Below, one piece after another: positions 1 through 15,221 of a stretch of DNA of 64,000 bases (the first letter of the stretch is position 1; each line of letters starts with the position of its first letter). This DNA is from Deinococcus malanensis. GTDB lineage: Bacteria; Deinococcota; Deinococci; Deinococcales; Deinococcaceae. The stretch covers positions 346,943-410,942 of the forward strand of contig NZ_BMPP01000001.1 of assembly GCF_014647655.1 (NCBI RefSeq), in the 5' to 3' direction. The notes beneath the pieces were generated by a model. It saw nothing but the letters and a program-made list of their open reading frames with translations. It had not been told where the DNA came from and made no database searches. Position numbers and translations under genes: made by a program.

Positions 1-578
1 GGTGAAGCTGCTGGCTCGGGTGACAACTCGCGGATCAGGTGGATAAATCTGATGCCCGAGACGGTGCGCTCGCCCGCAGCCCGGAACCCTTGACGGGCAT
101 AGAGACGCATGGCCGGGTTGTCAGCTTCGGACAGCAGGCCCAGCCGGGGCAGCCCCAGATTCTGTGCACGAAGCGCCGCCGAGTGCAGCAGCGCGCCGCC
201 CACCCCCTGGCCACGCCGGTCAGGACTGACCGCCAGGGTGTCCACATACAGTTCTCCCGCCTGACCTTCCGGCTCGGTCACTCCTGGCTGGCCGATGGCG
301 CGCAGGTGGTGGCGAAAAGGTTCATCCAGATCTGCGGCAAATTCTCCCGGGTAGGCGACGAGCAGCCCGGCCGGCTGCCCGCCGACTTCCGCAATCAGGG
401 TATGGGTAAAACTCAGCCGGTGCCCGCGCAGCGGAAAAAACTCGGCCAGAACGTGGGCCGCGTCCTCGTCGGTCGCCGTGCCGGTCAGGGCCCGCCCGAT
501 AGCCCCGATGGTGGACTGAATCAGGGGTGCAGCGAACCCGGCGTCGAACAGCTGGGCAGGGCGGATACGGACGGTCAT
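1..578 (-). CDS. GNAT family N-acetyltransferase (3' end beyond window)
   Basis: An open frame reads leftward from ATG at 578 and runs off the window edge, giving at least 192 residues. It has the acetyl-CoA binding signature of GNAT enzymes: a 'YVDTLAVSPDRRGQGVG' segment around residues 111-127, and a downstream N-P-A-M-R-L-Y-A-R-Q-G-F block around 154-165, which is the usual GNAT C-terminal motif. The substrate cannot be told. The start lies 1 nt beyond the stop of the upstream GNAT reading frame (580-582), so the two are probably co-transcribed paralogues. Confidence 0.85.
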   Translation of the reverse strand, partial: MTVRIRPAQLFDAGFAAPLIQSTIGAIGRALTGTATDEDAAHVLAEFFPLRGHRLSFTHTLIAEVGGQPAGLLVAYPGEFAADLDEPFRHHLRAIGQPGVTEPEGQAGELYVDTLAVSPDRRGQGVGGALLHSAALRAQNLGLPRLGLLSEADNPAMRLYARQGFRAAGERTVSGIRFIHLIRELSPEPAAS

Positions 579-579
579 G

Positions 580-1104
580 TCAGGGCCGATTCTCCCACTC
601 CTGGCGCAGCAACGCCAGCTTGACGCTGTCATGGCGCCGTCCCTGCGGAAGTCGGGCGCATTCGCGCCAGCCGGCGCGCTGCCCCGCACGAATCATCCGC
701 TCGTTGCCGCTCCAGGTGGTTAAGGTCAGCACGTGGGCATCCGTGTCACGGAATGTGAGGTCCGTCCACCGGCGCAGGGCCAGCGTTCCCACGCCACCGT
801 CCCAGAGGCTGGGGTCGAAGATCAGTAGCCCCAGTTCCCACCAGCCCCCTGCTGCCGGTGCTTCCTCTCAGCGTGTGGCCTGCCCGATGCACTGGCCGTC
901 CAGGGCGATGATGCGCTGGTGTGCGGTGGGCAACGCCGCCTGCGCCTGTTCGGTAAATGCTTCGAGTGAGGTCGATTTAGGCGCGGCCGCGCTGTGAAAA
1001 TACGGCGCGTCCCAGCGCTTCCATTCGGGGTCCGGCTGGGCATGCATCCAGTGCCACAAGACAGGCAGGTCTTCGTTATGACGCTCGCGCAGGGTCAGGT
1101 TCAT
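580..1104 (-). pseudogene. GNAT acetyltransferase interrupted by an in-frame TGA
   Basis: Reading leftward from ATG at 1104, a GNAT-like protein (174 codons) is open except for one TGA at 868-870 (codon 79). The same frame continues uninterrupted for a further 95 codons, through a typical GNAT core ('WWELGLLIFDPSLWDGG', then 'LTTWSGNERMIRAGQRAGW') to TGA at 580-582. A single-base change from TGG (Trp) would restore it. It is therefore either a very recent nonsense mutation, a sequencing error, or a readthrough site. An ATG (1104) preceded by CAGACT with a 7-nt gap fits the leaderless promoter pattern of this genome. Substrate unknown. Confidence 0.75.
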
Positions 1105-1221
1105 TCCGGGCAGTCTGGCCCGCCGGAGGTGCGGCAAGGATCGGCATGGTGGCCTGCCCAGTTCAAGGGAGCGTGAATTGCGTTCGTGGATGCCCGAGAA
1201 CCGGGCCCGGTACGGTGGGGC

Positions 1222-2328
1222 ATGCCACTCAAACCTGACCTGCCCCTGCCGGAAGCCGAACCTCAGCGCGTGGGTTACGCCATTGTCGGTCTCGGCCAGT
1301 TGACGGTCGACGAGCTGGTACCGGCTGTCCGTACCAGCGAACATGCCCACGTGGTCGCGTTTGTCACCAGCGAAACGGAGAAGGGGCTGGCCCTGGCCCG
1401 CGCCGTTGGTCTGGGTGAGGATGACGTCTACACCTACGACGACTTCGAGCAGCTCACGGGGCGGAAAGACGTGGATGCCGTGTACATCGTTTTGCCCAAC
1501 GCGCTGCACCGCGAATATGTGGAGCGGGCTGCAAAGATCGGCAAGCACGTGCTGTGTGAAAAACCCCTGGGCATGAATGCCGACGACGCCCGCGCCATGG
1601 TGGAGGCCTGCAACAGCGCTGGCGTCCTGCTCATGACCGCCTACCGCTGCCAGTACACGCCCGAGCACTGGGCCGCGCGCGACGCTGTACACAGCGGGAA
1701 ATTGGGCAAGGTCAAGCTGCTGGACAGCATTCACGTGCAGGTTGAGGACGATCCGGAGGCCTGGCGTCTGAAAAAGGAGCTGGCGGGCGGTGGCCCCCTG
1801 GTGGATGTGGGCATCTACTGCGTCAACACCCTGCGCTTTGTGCTGGGTCAGGAGCCGCAGTGGGTCTTCGCCGCGCTGCACCAGCCGGACGGTGACCCCC
1901 GCTTTGTGGAAGTCGAGGAGTCGCTGAGCTTCATGCTGGGCTTCCCCGGCGGCCTGATCGCCAACGGCCTGACCAGCTACGGCGCGCGGACCACCAGCAC
2001 CCTGCGTGTACTGGGAGAGAAGGGCAGCCTGCTGATGGACCCGGCTTTTCCCTACGTGGGCGTCCGGTTGAGCCTGACGGATGAACAGGGCGAACTGACG
2101 CCCAGTTTTCCCTCGTCTGACCAGTTCAGCCAGGAATTCGACCACTTCGCGCAGTGCATCCGCGAGGGCAGGCGTCCGTGGACACCCGGCGAGGAAGGTG
2201 TGCAGGACCATGTGGTGATGGACGCGATCTACGAAAGCGCCCGGACCGGACAGGTGGTAAGGCTGAAGACCGGTCAGGGAAAGGATGCTTTCCGCGGCAC
2301 CCCTCCGGAAGTGCCCGGCAGAGACTGA
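1222..2328 (+). CDS. Gfo/Idh/MocA family oxidoreductase
   Basis: A 368-residue NAD(P)-dependent oxidoreductase of the glucose-fructose oxidoreductase / inositol dehydrogenase type. An N-terminal Rossmann segment ('YAIVGLGQL', about residues 17-25) is followed by the family hallmark 'CEKPLG' near residue 115 (the conserved Lys-Pro at the active site). The C-terminal alpha/beta substrate domain contains 'GGGPLVDVGIYCVN'. Length is normal for the family. The ATG at 1222 is preferred over an upstream in-frame GTG at 1186 because TACGGT (1211-1216) lies 5 nt before it, the leaderless -10 arrangement seen across the window. The sugar or polyol substrate is not predictable. It stands alone and converges on clpA. 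Confidence 0.9.
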   Translation: MPLKPDLPLPEAEPQRVGYAIVGLGQLTVDELVPAVRTSEHAHVVAFVTSETEKGLALARAVGLGEDDVYTYDDFEQLTGRKDVDAVYIVLPNALHREYVERAAKIGKHVLCEKPLGMNADDARAMVEACNSAGVLLMTAYRCQYTPEHWAARDAVHSGKLGKVKLLDSIHVQVEDDPEAWRLKKELAGGGPLVDVGIYCVNTLRFVLGQEPQWVFAALHQPDGDPRFVEVEESLSFMLGFPGGLIANGLTSYGARTTSTLRVLGEKGSLLMDPAFPYVGVRLSLTDEQGELTPSFPSSDQFSQEFDHFAQCIREGRRPWTPGEEGVQDHVVMDAIYESARTGQVVRLKTGQGKDAFRGTPPEVPGRD

Positions 2329-2411
2329 CGGAGATCGGCCTGTACGGTCAGCCGGGCTGCTTCGGTCAGCGGGCCAGACCGACGCTGCTCTGAACAACGG
2401 GCCGAGGCACG

Positions 2412-2451
2412 GAGCCGGAAAAGTAAATGTACGAGGTGGAGGCTCCGGCTC
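2412..2451. other. Inverted repeat in the oxidoreductase/clpA convergent gap
   Basis: The 246-base gap between the two converging genes has an 8-bp perfect inverted repeat (GAGCCGGA at 2412-2419, TCCGGCTC at 2444-2451) around a 24-nt loop. No U-tract follows on either strand, so it is at best a weak terminator. I see no other feature in the gap. Confidence 0.3.
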
Positions 2452-2574
2452 AGCCAACACGTCTGCGTCTCTGTGCTGGGCCTACCGGTCAGTTCCCTTG
2501 CGTCCTGATACCGGGGCGGAGCATGTGTTGTTGCCCTAAGGACATCGGTTCAGTCGAAGGCTTGTGTGACTTGC

Positions 2575-4790
<2,216 letters not shown>

Positions 4791-4794
<4 letters not shown>

Positions 4795-5108
4795 GCGTCG
4801 GCCTCCGGCTCGGAGACCAGTCGCAGGGGATGGCCCTCCTGGCGAGCGTGGGCCGTGACCTGTGCCACCTTCGTTTCGGCCACGTCGCGGGTATACACGC
4901 CCGCGACGCCCTGGCCCTTGTGGTGGACCGCCAGCATGATCAGCTCGGCCTCGTGTTCGGACTTGCGGAAATACAGTTCCAGCACCCGCACCACGAATTC
5001 CATCGGGGTGTAGTCGTCATTGAGAAGCAGCACGCGGTACAGCCTGGGGCGCTGCGTGGCGCTTCTCTCCAGTGTCTGTGTGTGGCTCTCGCCGTCCCTT
5101 CGCGTCAT
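4791..5108 (-). CDS. clpS: ATP-dependent Clp protease adaptor ClpS
   Basis: A 105-residue adaptor that delivers N-degron substrates to ClpA. The conserved binding-pocket segment '[13 protein letters not shown]' (about residues 28-40) and the downstream '[20 protein letters not shown]' are typical. The first 22 residues form the flexible N-terminal extension. TAGACT (reverse complement of 5115-5120) ends 6 nt before the ATG, so the operon mRNA is probably leaderless. It is followed by clpA with a 4-nt overlap. Confidence 0.95.
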
Positions 5109-5206
5109 GGCTGGAGTCTACCGGTTGTGCCCGCAGCCGACCGTGCCCGCAGCTTCACCCAAACAAAAACCTCCCCGGTATGGAGGCCGATGGGTGCCGG
5201 GCTCCA

Positions 5207-5809
5207 TTACATCTTGCGTTCGGCGTCACGCACCGAGTTCTGGGCCCCGGTGCTGGTCTTCTTCGCCACTTCGTTTGCTTCGGCCGCTGCTTTCTGCGCG
5301 GCGCTGCGGGCGTCCTGGGCAGCGTCTTTCAGGGTGGTCTGGGTGTCTTTGGCTGCTTTCTGGGCATCAGCCTTGGCATCCTGGGCGGCGTCGCGGGTCT
5401 TCTCGGTCACGCTCTGGGTACTGTCCTTGGCATCGGACGCCACCTGCCCAGCAGCATCTTTGGCCTCGCTGGCCGCGCCGCTGACGGCTCCCTTGACCTC
5501 ACTGGCCACTTCCTTCGCCTTGTCCAGGGCGGCCTGGGTGCCGCCGCTGGCCGCCTCCTTGACCTCGCCGGCCTTGTCGGCAATCACGGCGCCGGCGCTC
5601 TGGGCCGCGTCCCTGGTCTTTTCCCAGCCCTTGGCCACGCTCTGGCCCATGTCGCTGGCGGCGTCCTTGAGTCCAAGCTCGGCCAGCTTGGCGTCCAGCG
5701 CCTTGCGGTTCTGCTCGCGGCTCAGGTAGTAGGCACCTGCGCCGATCAGCGAGCCCAGCAGCAGCAAACGTTTGGTCGGAAAGTGATGGCGGTCATAGTG
5801 GTTAGACAT
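5207..5809 (-). CDS. LEA-like / YtxH-like membrane-anchored protein
   Basis: A 200-residue protein with a short basic N terminus, one hydrophobic segment ('RLLLLGSLIGAGAYYLS', about residues 14-30) and a long, highly charged Ala/Lys/Asp/Gln-rich tail. The tail is built of degenerate 11-residue-like units (variants of K-D-A-A-Q-D-A-K-A-D-A), the composition of group 3 late-embryogenesis-abundant proteins. It is predicted to be an amphipathic or disordered helix held at the membrane. Related LEA-like proteins exist in Deinococcus and have been linked to desiccation tolerance; that role is inferred here. TAGGCT (5816-5821, minus) ends 6 nt before the ATG, so leaderless. Single gene. Confidence 0.75.
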   Translation of the reverse strand: MSNHYDRHHFPTKRLLLLGSLIGAGAYYLSREQNRKALDAKLAELGLKDAASDMGQSVAKGWEKTRDAAQSAGAVIADKAGEVKEAASGGTQAALDKAKEVASEVKGAVSGAASEAKDAAGQVASDAKDSTQSVTEKTRDAAQDAKADAQKAAKDTQTTLKDAAQDARSAAQKAAAEANEVAKKTSTGAQNSVRDAERKM

Positions 5810-5900
5810 TCCTGAAGCCTACGGGCCTGCTCTCATGAACAGATGAGGGGGGGTTATGCCCGACTTCACGCCATTTACGCTGGTTTTCGCGGAACCGGAC

Positions 5901-6302
5901 TCACGGCCCGGGCGGGTTCCTGAGCCGCTGGTCCTCCAGGAGCCCGAGGCGCCGGGCAAGCTCTGCGGTCAGGATCCATTCCTCCGGCTCTTCGAGACCT
6001 TCGACGCTCACCAGCACGCAGCCGCGCTCCAGATAAAACGAACAGATCTTGTCCCACGCCTCTTCCTCGTCGGCAGCGGTCTCGTCCAGGTCTTCCAGGG
6101 TTCCCCAGAGGTCGCCGTCCACGTCAGCGCTGCGCAGGGCTTCGGCATGACCGCTGAGCATGTAGGCGTCGACAGCCTCATGCGGGGGGTAAGTCTGGCC
6201 TGCCTCGCGGGGTTCAAGCCGGTCGTCACGCTCGTACAGGCCGGCCAGAAATGTTTCCCACCGGTCGGTACTCAGGGTGATGTGGGTCTTGGACGCGTTC
6301 AC
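5901..6302 (-). CDS. Hypothetical acidic protein
   Basis: A 133-residue acidic protein I do not recognise. It contains no membrane segment or signal peptide. The middle is Glu/Asp-rich ('DLDETAADEEEAWDKICSFYLERG') and a two-residue WILT motif occurs in the C-terminal third. I take the GTG at 6302 as the start because TACACT (6310-6315, minus) ends 7 nt upstream, a leaderless arrangement; longer versions of the frame lack support. It is divergent from the DUF1517 gene, whose -10 box lies at 6381-6386. Confidence 0.6.
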   Translation of the reverse strand: MNASKTHITLSTDRWETFLAGLYERDDRLEPREAGQTYPPHEAVDAYMLSGHAEALRSADVDGDLWGTLEDLDETAADEEEAWDKICSFYLERGCVLVSVEGLEEPEEWILTAELARRLGLLEDQRLRNPPGP

Positions 6303-6392
6303 GCTGCGCAGTGTACCCCCCTGACCCGCACGTAAAGATTTCTGAACTCCGGCTCCGAAACGGGCGTCACGGCCGCCCCGTAGACTCACGCT

Positions 6393-7370
6393 ATGCAGTT
6401 CGCGACCCGCAAGACCCTGAGCACGCTCCTGACCGCAGCCCTGCTTTGCGTCGGCAGCCTCGGCCTGACGCCCGGCGCCCTGGCACAGTCGGGTGGGGGC
6501 TTTGGCGGCAGCAGTTCCGGCGGATCCTCAGGCGGAGGCTACGGCGGAGGGGGCTATGGCGGCGGGTACTCCGGAGGTGGGTACAGCGGCGGTGGCTATA
6601 GCGGGGGAGGCTACAGCGGGGGGTACCGGGGCCCCATCATCGTCAACGGTGGCGGCTACGGCGGCATGGGCTTTGGGGGCGGCATGGGCATCATGCCCCT
6701 GCTTATCTTCGGCTTCGTGATTTTTTCGGTGGTGGGCGGCATGCGGCGCAGCATGAGCCACGCTGGCGGTGGAGCGCGTGGTCTGGCCGGCATCAGTGGG
6801 ACGGCGCAGGCGGTCAGCGTGCAGTTGCTGCTAGCCGAGGGTGACGAAGTCAAGCGCGCCCTGCAGCGCGTGGCCCAGACCGGAGACCCGGACACCAATG
6901 CCGGCCTGGTCCGCATGTTGCAGGAGGCTGCCCTGGTGATCCTACGGCACCCCGAGCGCTGGGTCTACGGCAACGTCGAGCGTGCTCAGGGTGATCCACG
7001 GGCCGCAGACAGCCAGGTTGGCACCTGGGCCACCGAAGCGCGGGCCGCTTTTACGGAACAGACCACCAGCAACTACCAGAACCGGGACCCTAACAGTGGC
7101 TTTGCCCGCCGTGACGACTACAGCTTCCAGGCCGACGGCACCGATCTGTATCTGGCGGTAACCATCGCGGTGGCCGCCCACACCCTGAGCAGCCTTCCCC
7201 CGGCCGGCGTAACCAATGCCGCCGAGGCCCGTGCGGCTCTGGCGGCCATCAGCAGCGTGTCGCCCGGCGACCTGATCCGGGCCGAGGTGATCTGGAGTCC
7301 GGACGTGGAAGGCGAGTTCCTCAGCGAGGAGGAAGCCATCCGCAAGTACCCTCAGCTCACCCGTCTCTGA
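6393..7370 (+). CDS. DUF1517 family secreted/membrane protein
   Basis: A 325-residue protein with a signal peptide (about 1-31, ending in 'GALAQS') and a Gly/Ser/Tyr-rich low-complexity segment (about 34-85). One membrane span follows ('[17 protein letters not shown]', about 100-116). The C-terminal globular domain (about 135-325) matches the DUF1517 family ('[20 protein letters not shown]' ... '[18 protein letters not shown]'). The family occurs in cyanobacteria and Deinococcus; function is unknown. TAGACT at 6381-6386 ends 6 nt before the ATG, so leaderless. It faces the acidic hypothetical gene across a 90-bp divergent promoter region. Confidence 0.8.
   Translation: MQFATRKTLSTLLTAALLCVGSLGLTPGALAQSGGGFGGSSSGGSSGGGYGGGGYGGGYSGGGYSGGGYSGGGYSGGYRGPIIVNGGGYGGMGFGGGMGIMPLLIFGFVIFSVVGGMRRSMSHAGGGARGLAGISGTAQAVSVQLLLAEGDEVKRALQRVAQTGDPDTNAGLVRMLQEAALVILRHPERWVYGNVERAQGDPRAADSQVGTWATEARAAFTEQTTSNYQNRDPNSGFARRDDYSFQADGTDLYLAVTIAVAAHTLSSLPPAGVTNAAEARAALAAISSVSPGDLIRAEVIWSPDVEGEFLSEEEAIRKYPQLTRL
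6538..6630 (+). repeat. Gly-Tyr-Ser-Gly tandem coding repeat
   Basis: Within the DUF1517 gene, a purine-biased imperfect 15-base repeat encodes successive G-G-G-Y-(S/G)-G units. It is a glycine/tyrosine-rich linker between the signal peptide and the membrane span and a plausible site of copy-number variation. Confidence 0.6.
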
Positions 7371-7460
7371 GAAGACGGTGGCGGACATGCTGCGTCTGGA
7401 GCCCTGCCGGGATGCCGACGGACGGTTGGCCGAAAAGCCGCGACACCGAGGGTGGCGCTG

Positions 7461-7790
7461 ATGGCGGCCCGCCGCGCCCCTCCTTCTTCCTGGCCGCCCC
7501 CTCCGGGCGAACCGGAGGTCTGCGGTCTGTGCGAGCGGGCCGTCCCGGTCCTGACCGAACACCACCTGATTCCCCGCTCTCAGGGCCGGCGCCGGGGCAC
7601 GCCGGTCACGGAACTGCCGACCGTCATGCTGTGCAGCCCGTGCCACAAATTTCTGCACCGCACGTTTACCAATGCCGAACTGGCCGGCGAATACCACAGC
7701 CTGGATGCCCTGGGCGCCCATCCGGAGGTCAAAAAGTTCGTGACCTGGCTGCAAAAGCAGCCGGTCACGAAAGGAATTCGCGTGCGTTGA
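7461..7790 (+). CDS. HNH endonuclease-fold protein
   Basis: A 109-residue protein with a compact HNH/zinc-finger nuclease domain: 'CGLCERAV' (first CxxC), then '[10 protein letters not shown]' (catalytic His pair), then '[16 protein letters not shown]' (second CxxC and the final H). These stand-alone proteins are common and usually have unknown targets. I use ATG 7461, which has a GAGGGTGG ribosome-binding site at 7448-7455; the in-frame GTG at 7452 lies inside that site. It converges on the PAP2 gene 3 nt away. Confidence 0.75.
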   Translation: MAARRAPPSSWPPPPGEPEVCGLCERAVPVLTEHHLIPRSQGRRRGTPVTELPTVMLCSPCHKFLHRTFTNAELAGEYHSLDALGAHPEVKKFVTWLQKQPVTKGIRVR

Positions 7791-7793
7791 AGC

Positions 7794-8630
7794 TCAGGCC
7801 TGGGCAGGGGTCCGCATGGGGCTCAGCTGCGGGCCGGACGGCGGCATCCAGCGGCGCAGCACAAAAGGCACACCCTGCACGGCGACCAGCACCAGCAGCG
7901 CGTAGCGCAGCGCCCTGACCAGACCCAGATTGCGGACCTCCTCGGGCAGCGCGGATAGACCGAAGTACACGGCAAAAACCATCACCAGACCCAGCAGCGC
8001 TACCACCAGCCGTCCGGTCCAGTCGTGCGGAGGAACAAAGCTGGGGCGGGCGTACCAGAACCCGGCCAGCATGCCGAGTCCGGCCCCCAGCTCCCGGGGT
8101 GCGCTGCTGGGAAGCAGGGTGGCCACGGCCAGCAGGACGAGTGGAAGGGCCAGACGGGTCCAGTCGTGCTGCGGGAAGTACCCATGACGCGCGGCCAGGG
8201 CGAAGATGCCACCCAGCAGCAGGCCCACGATCACGTCACTGGGATAATGGACCTGCAGGGCCAGCCGCGACACAGCGATCAGGCCGATCAGCACAAACGC
8301 GGCGATCCACATTCCGCGCCGGCCGACCTGCACGGCAATTCCGCCCCACAGGGTGGCGGCCATCTGGGCGTGACCGCTGGGAAGCCCCGGCCCGCCAGCC
8401 GTGGCTTTTGCAGCTTCCGAAGTGATTTCAGGCTGGCTCATGAACGGCCGGGGCAGGTCCAGCCCGTATTTGAGACCGGAATTGACCAGGTAGCTCAGCG
8501 CAAATGCCACGCCAAGGTCCCGGCCGCCCTGGGGCCGCACCAGCCAGGTGTACAGGGCGAGCACCACGATAAACACCTCGTCACGTCCCAGGGTCGTGAC
8601 TGCCAACCAGAAAGACTCCATGGGCCTCAT
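7794..8630 (-). CDS. PAP2 superfamily membrane phosphatase
   Basis: A 278-residue polytopic membrane protein with the three type-2 phosphatidic acid phosphatase motifs: 'KYGLDLPRP' (C1), 'PSGHAQ' (C2, catalytic His) and '[16 protein letters not shown]' (C3, nucleophilic His). The active site faces the outer side of the membrane. Likely substrates are lipid phosphates or undecaprenyl pyrophosphate, not decidable here. The C-terminal half has further spans with no assigned role. It is divergent from the ABC ATPase gene: only 23 bp separate the start codons and the two -10 regions overlap. Confidence 0.85.
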   Translation of the reverse strand: MRPMESFWLAVTTLGRDEVFIVVLALYTWLVRPQGGRDLGVAFALSYLVNSGLKYGLDLPRPFMSQPEITSEAAKATAGGPGLPSGHAQMAATLWGGIAVQVGRRGMWIAAFVLIGLIAVSRLALQVHYPSDVIVGLLLGGIFALAARHGYFPQHDWTRLALPLVLLAVATLLPSSAPRELGAGLGMLAGFWYARPSFVPPHDWTGRLVVALLGLVMVFAVYFGLSALPEEVRNLGLVRALRYALLVLVAVQGVPFVLRRWMPPSGPQLSPMRTPAQA

Positions 8631-8636
8631 TCTGAA

Positions 8637-8646
8637 GGATTACACT
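8637..8646. promoter_or_regulatory. Overlapping divergent -10 boxes of the PAP2 and ABC genes
   Basis: TACACT (8641-8646, plus) ends 7 nt before ATG 8654. TAATCC (reverse complement of 8637-8642) ends 6 nt before the PAP2 ATG at 8630. The two hexamers share 2 bp, so RNA polymerase could occupy only one promoter at a time. The plus-strand box is a strong match; the minus one is weaker. Confidence 0.5.
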
Positions 8647-8653
8647 TCGGAAT

Positions 8654-10255
<1,602 letters not shown>

Positions 10256-10271
10256 ACCAGCGGTTGGAAAG

Positions 10272-10305
10272 ACCGCCACCCGGTCTTCCGGGTGGCGGTT
10301 TTCTT
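10272..10305 (+). terminator. Rho-independent terminator of the ABC gene
   Basis: A perfect 12-bp stem (ACCGCCACCCGG at 10272-10283, CCGGGTGGCGGT at 10288-10299) with a TCTT loop is followed by TTTCTT. It ends transcription 45 nt after the stop codon and isolates the ATPase from EamA. Confidence 0.92.
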
Positions 10306-10378
10306 GGGGCACAGCTGAACTGCAGTGTTTCCGTCGACTTGCCGGGAAAGTCCCTATCGGCTTTGCGACCGGATGAGT

Positions 10379-10421
10379 CCTGCGCGAGCGCAGGCGGCAT
10401 CAATCGTTGTCGGGCAACGAT
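10379..10421. other. Two small hairpins downstream of the EamA gene
   Basis: CCTGCG-CGAG-CGCAGG (10379-10394) and ATCGTTG-TCGGG-CAACGAT (10403-10421) lie just past the 3' end of the leftward EamA gene. Neither has a U-tract. They may protect the 3' end of that mRNA or act with Rho. Confidence 0.4.
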
Positions 10422-10438
10422 CCAGGCTGGGGCCCGGA

Positions 10439-11332
<894 letters not shown>

Positions 11333-11408
11333 TATGCGCCTGGGTCAGACAAAACTCCCGCAGCCTGTGCAGGCCACGGGGGTGGGGGAGACTAGCTCCA
11401 ACTCGGGC

Positions 11409-13925
<2,517 letters not shown>

Positions 13926-13980
13926 ACCTTCTGAGCTTAGCGCATTCTCACCCGGCGCCAATACTGATCTAGGTGGCACA

Positions 13981-14493
13981 ATGCGGCATGCATGTGCGTC
14001 GCCTCCAGGCCGGTTTCCGATGACCGGCACTTCAGCCCCAGACACAGAAACGGCGCTGCAATCCGAAGGTGCGCGCCTCGCCCGGCGTCTGGCCCAGGTG
14101 CTGCATGCCACAGTGCATGATCAGCCACGGATACAGCTGATTGGTCACAGCCTCGCCAGCAACCTGATCGGGGCCTTCGTGCCCACGGTAGAGCATGTCT
14201 CCAGACGGGCTGGGCGACCACTGACCGCCCTGCTGGATGTGGACACTTTCGGACACCTCGCGATTCATGTCGTGGCGGCAGATGGGACAACCCGCGCCCT
14301 CCTGCGAGGCGCCGATCTGCTCGACCGTCTGCTGTTTACTGCCGGGCACCTTCATCCAGTTGTCCGGGAACATCTGCAGCGCGCTGTGGGCGGAAGTGAG
14401 CACCAGGCCACACGCGCCCTGGTGGATTGCCTGCGCAGCAAGCCAGTGCTGAGTTCCATGCAGCGTCAGCTGTCCATCCTGCTGGCTGACTGA
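13981..14493 (+). CDS. Uncharacterised protein
   Basis: A 170-residue protein I do not recognise. It has no signal peptide or membrane span. The core 'GRPLTALLDVDTFGHLAIHVVAADG' looks like two beta strands followed by a helical C-terminal half ('LLDRLLFTAGHLHPVVREHLQ'). The start at ATG 13981 is favoured by AGGTGG 7 nt upstream; ATG 14020 is an alternative without a ribosome-binding site. Divergent from glgP. Confidence 0.5.
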   Translation: MRHACASPPGRFPMTGTSAPDTETALQSEGARLARRLAQVLHATVHDQPRIQLIGHSLASNLIGAFVPTVEHVSRRAGRPLTALLDVDTFGHLAIHVVAADGTTRALLRGADLLDRLLFTAGHLHPVVREHLQRAVGGSEHQATRALVDCLRSKPVLSSMQRQLSILLAD

Positions 14494-14542
14494 TTTTCGG
14501 AGGCAGGCAAAACCGGCCGTGGCTCGCGCTGGTATCCGATCT

Positions 14543-14594
14543 TTGACCTTTCAGGCAGCTGGCGTCATATAAGTGCATCGGTCTTGACCGGTCA
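14543..14594 (+). promoter_or_regulatory. Candidate promoter with palindromic operator
   Basis: TTGACC (14543-14548) and TATAAG (14568-14573), 19 bp apart, form a plausible promoter. A perfect 10-bp palindrome TGACCGGTCA (14585-14594) lies just downstream in the short 5' UTR, 9 nt before the ATG at 14604, where a repressor or an RNA fold could act. Confidence 0.4.
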
Positions 14595-14603
14595 CAATGG
14601 GCC

Positions 14604-15221
14604 ATGGGCGATCCTCCAACCCCAGACGTGCTCAACGTGCAGCGCATCAATATCTGCGAGCCGGACGGCACCATCCGCTACGTGCTCTCCAACAGGACTC
14701 TGTTCCCCGACCATATTCTCATCGGCGGTAAAGCGTTCAAGCATCCGACCCGTGAGGTGGCTGGCATGCTTTTCTACAACGACGAAGGCACCGAAAGCGG
14801 CGGCCTGCTGTTCACCGGCGGGGAAGGACGCACGGCGGGAAGCTTGTCCTTTGACGCCTATGAGCAGGATCAAGTGATCCAGCTGTACGGTGCTCAGGAC
14901 CAGAGCGGCACGTCCGCTTTCCTGATGGTGTCGGACCGTCCGGACCGGTCCATCCAGGAAGACCTGGAAGCAATGGAGGGACTGTCGCAGCAGGAAGTCC
15001 GGGAACTCCAGACGCGCCATCTTCAGGAGGATCCTGCGTATTACGGGGCCGTGCGGCTGGTCGCGGGTGTGACCGAGACGGACGCCACTGTGCAGTTACA
15101 GGATGCGAACGGGCGCACCCGTCTTCGCTTTCGCGTGACGGCCAGCGGGGACGCGGCCATCGAGTTCCTGGACGCGGATGGCGCGGTCAGGAAGACCATT
15201 ACTGCCGACAGTGCGGACTGA
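14604..15221 (+). CDS. Conserved hypothetical protein
   Basis: A 205-residue beta-rich soluble protein. The N-terminal part ('LNVQRINICEPDGTIRYVLSN', then 'AGMLFYNDEGTESGGLLF') resembles a conserved hypothetical family found in several bacterial phyla in which no activity is assigned. A short helical linker around 115-140 separates it from a C-terminal strand-rich part. The stop codon abuts the next ATG (TGA then ATG), so it is co-translated with the GNAT gene. Confidence 0.65.
   Translation: MGDPPTPDVLNVQRINICEPDGTIRYVLSNRTLFPDHILIGGKAFKHPTREVAGMLFYNDEGTESGGLLFTGGEGRTAGSLSFDAYEQDQVIQLYGAQDQSGTSAFLMVSDRPDRSIQEDLEAMEGLSQQEVRELQTRHLQEDPAYYGAVRLVAGVTETDATVQLQDANGRTRLRFRVTASGDAAIEFLDADGAVRKTITADSAD

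Noticed and set aside
868..2460. 530-codon minus-strand frame opposite the Gfo/Idh/MocA gene
   Set aside because: Long antisense frames are expected in high-GC coding DNA. Only its last 78 codons (below 1104) are real, as the N-terminal part of the broken GNAT gene; the rest has no domain likeness.
10371..10400. Hammerhead-like sequence 'GGATGAGTCC' followed by a hairpin
   Set aside because: The ribozyme core also needs a GAAA stretch after stem II and a cleavage-site stem; neither is present.
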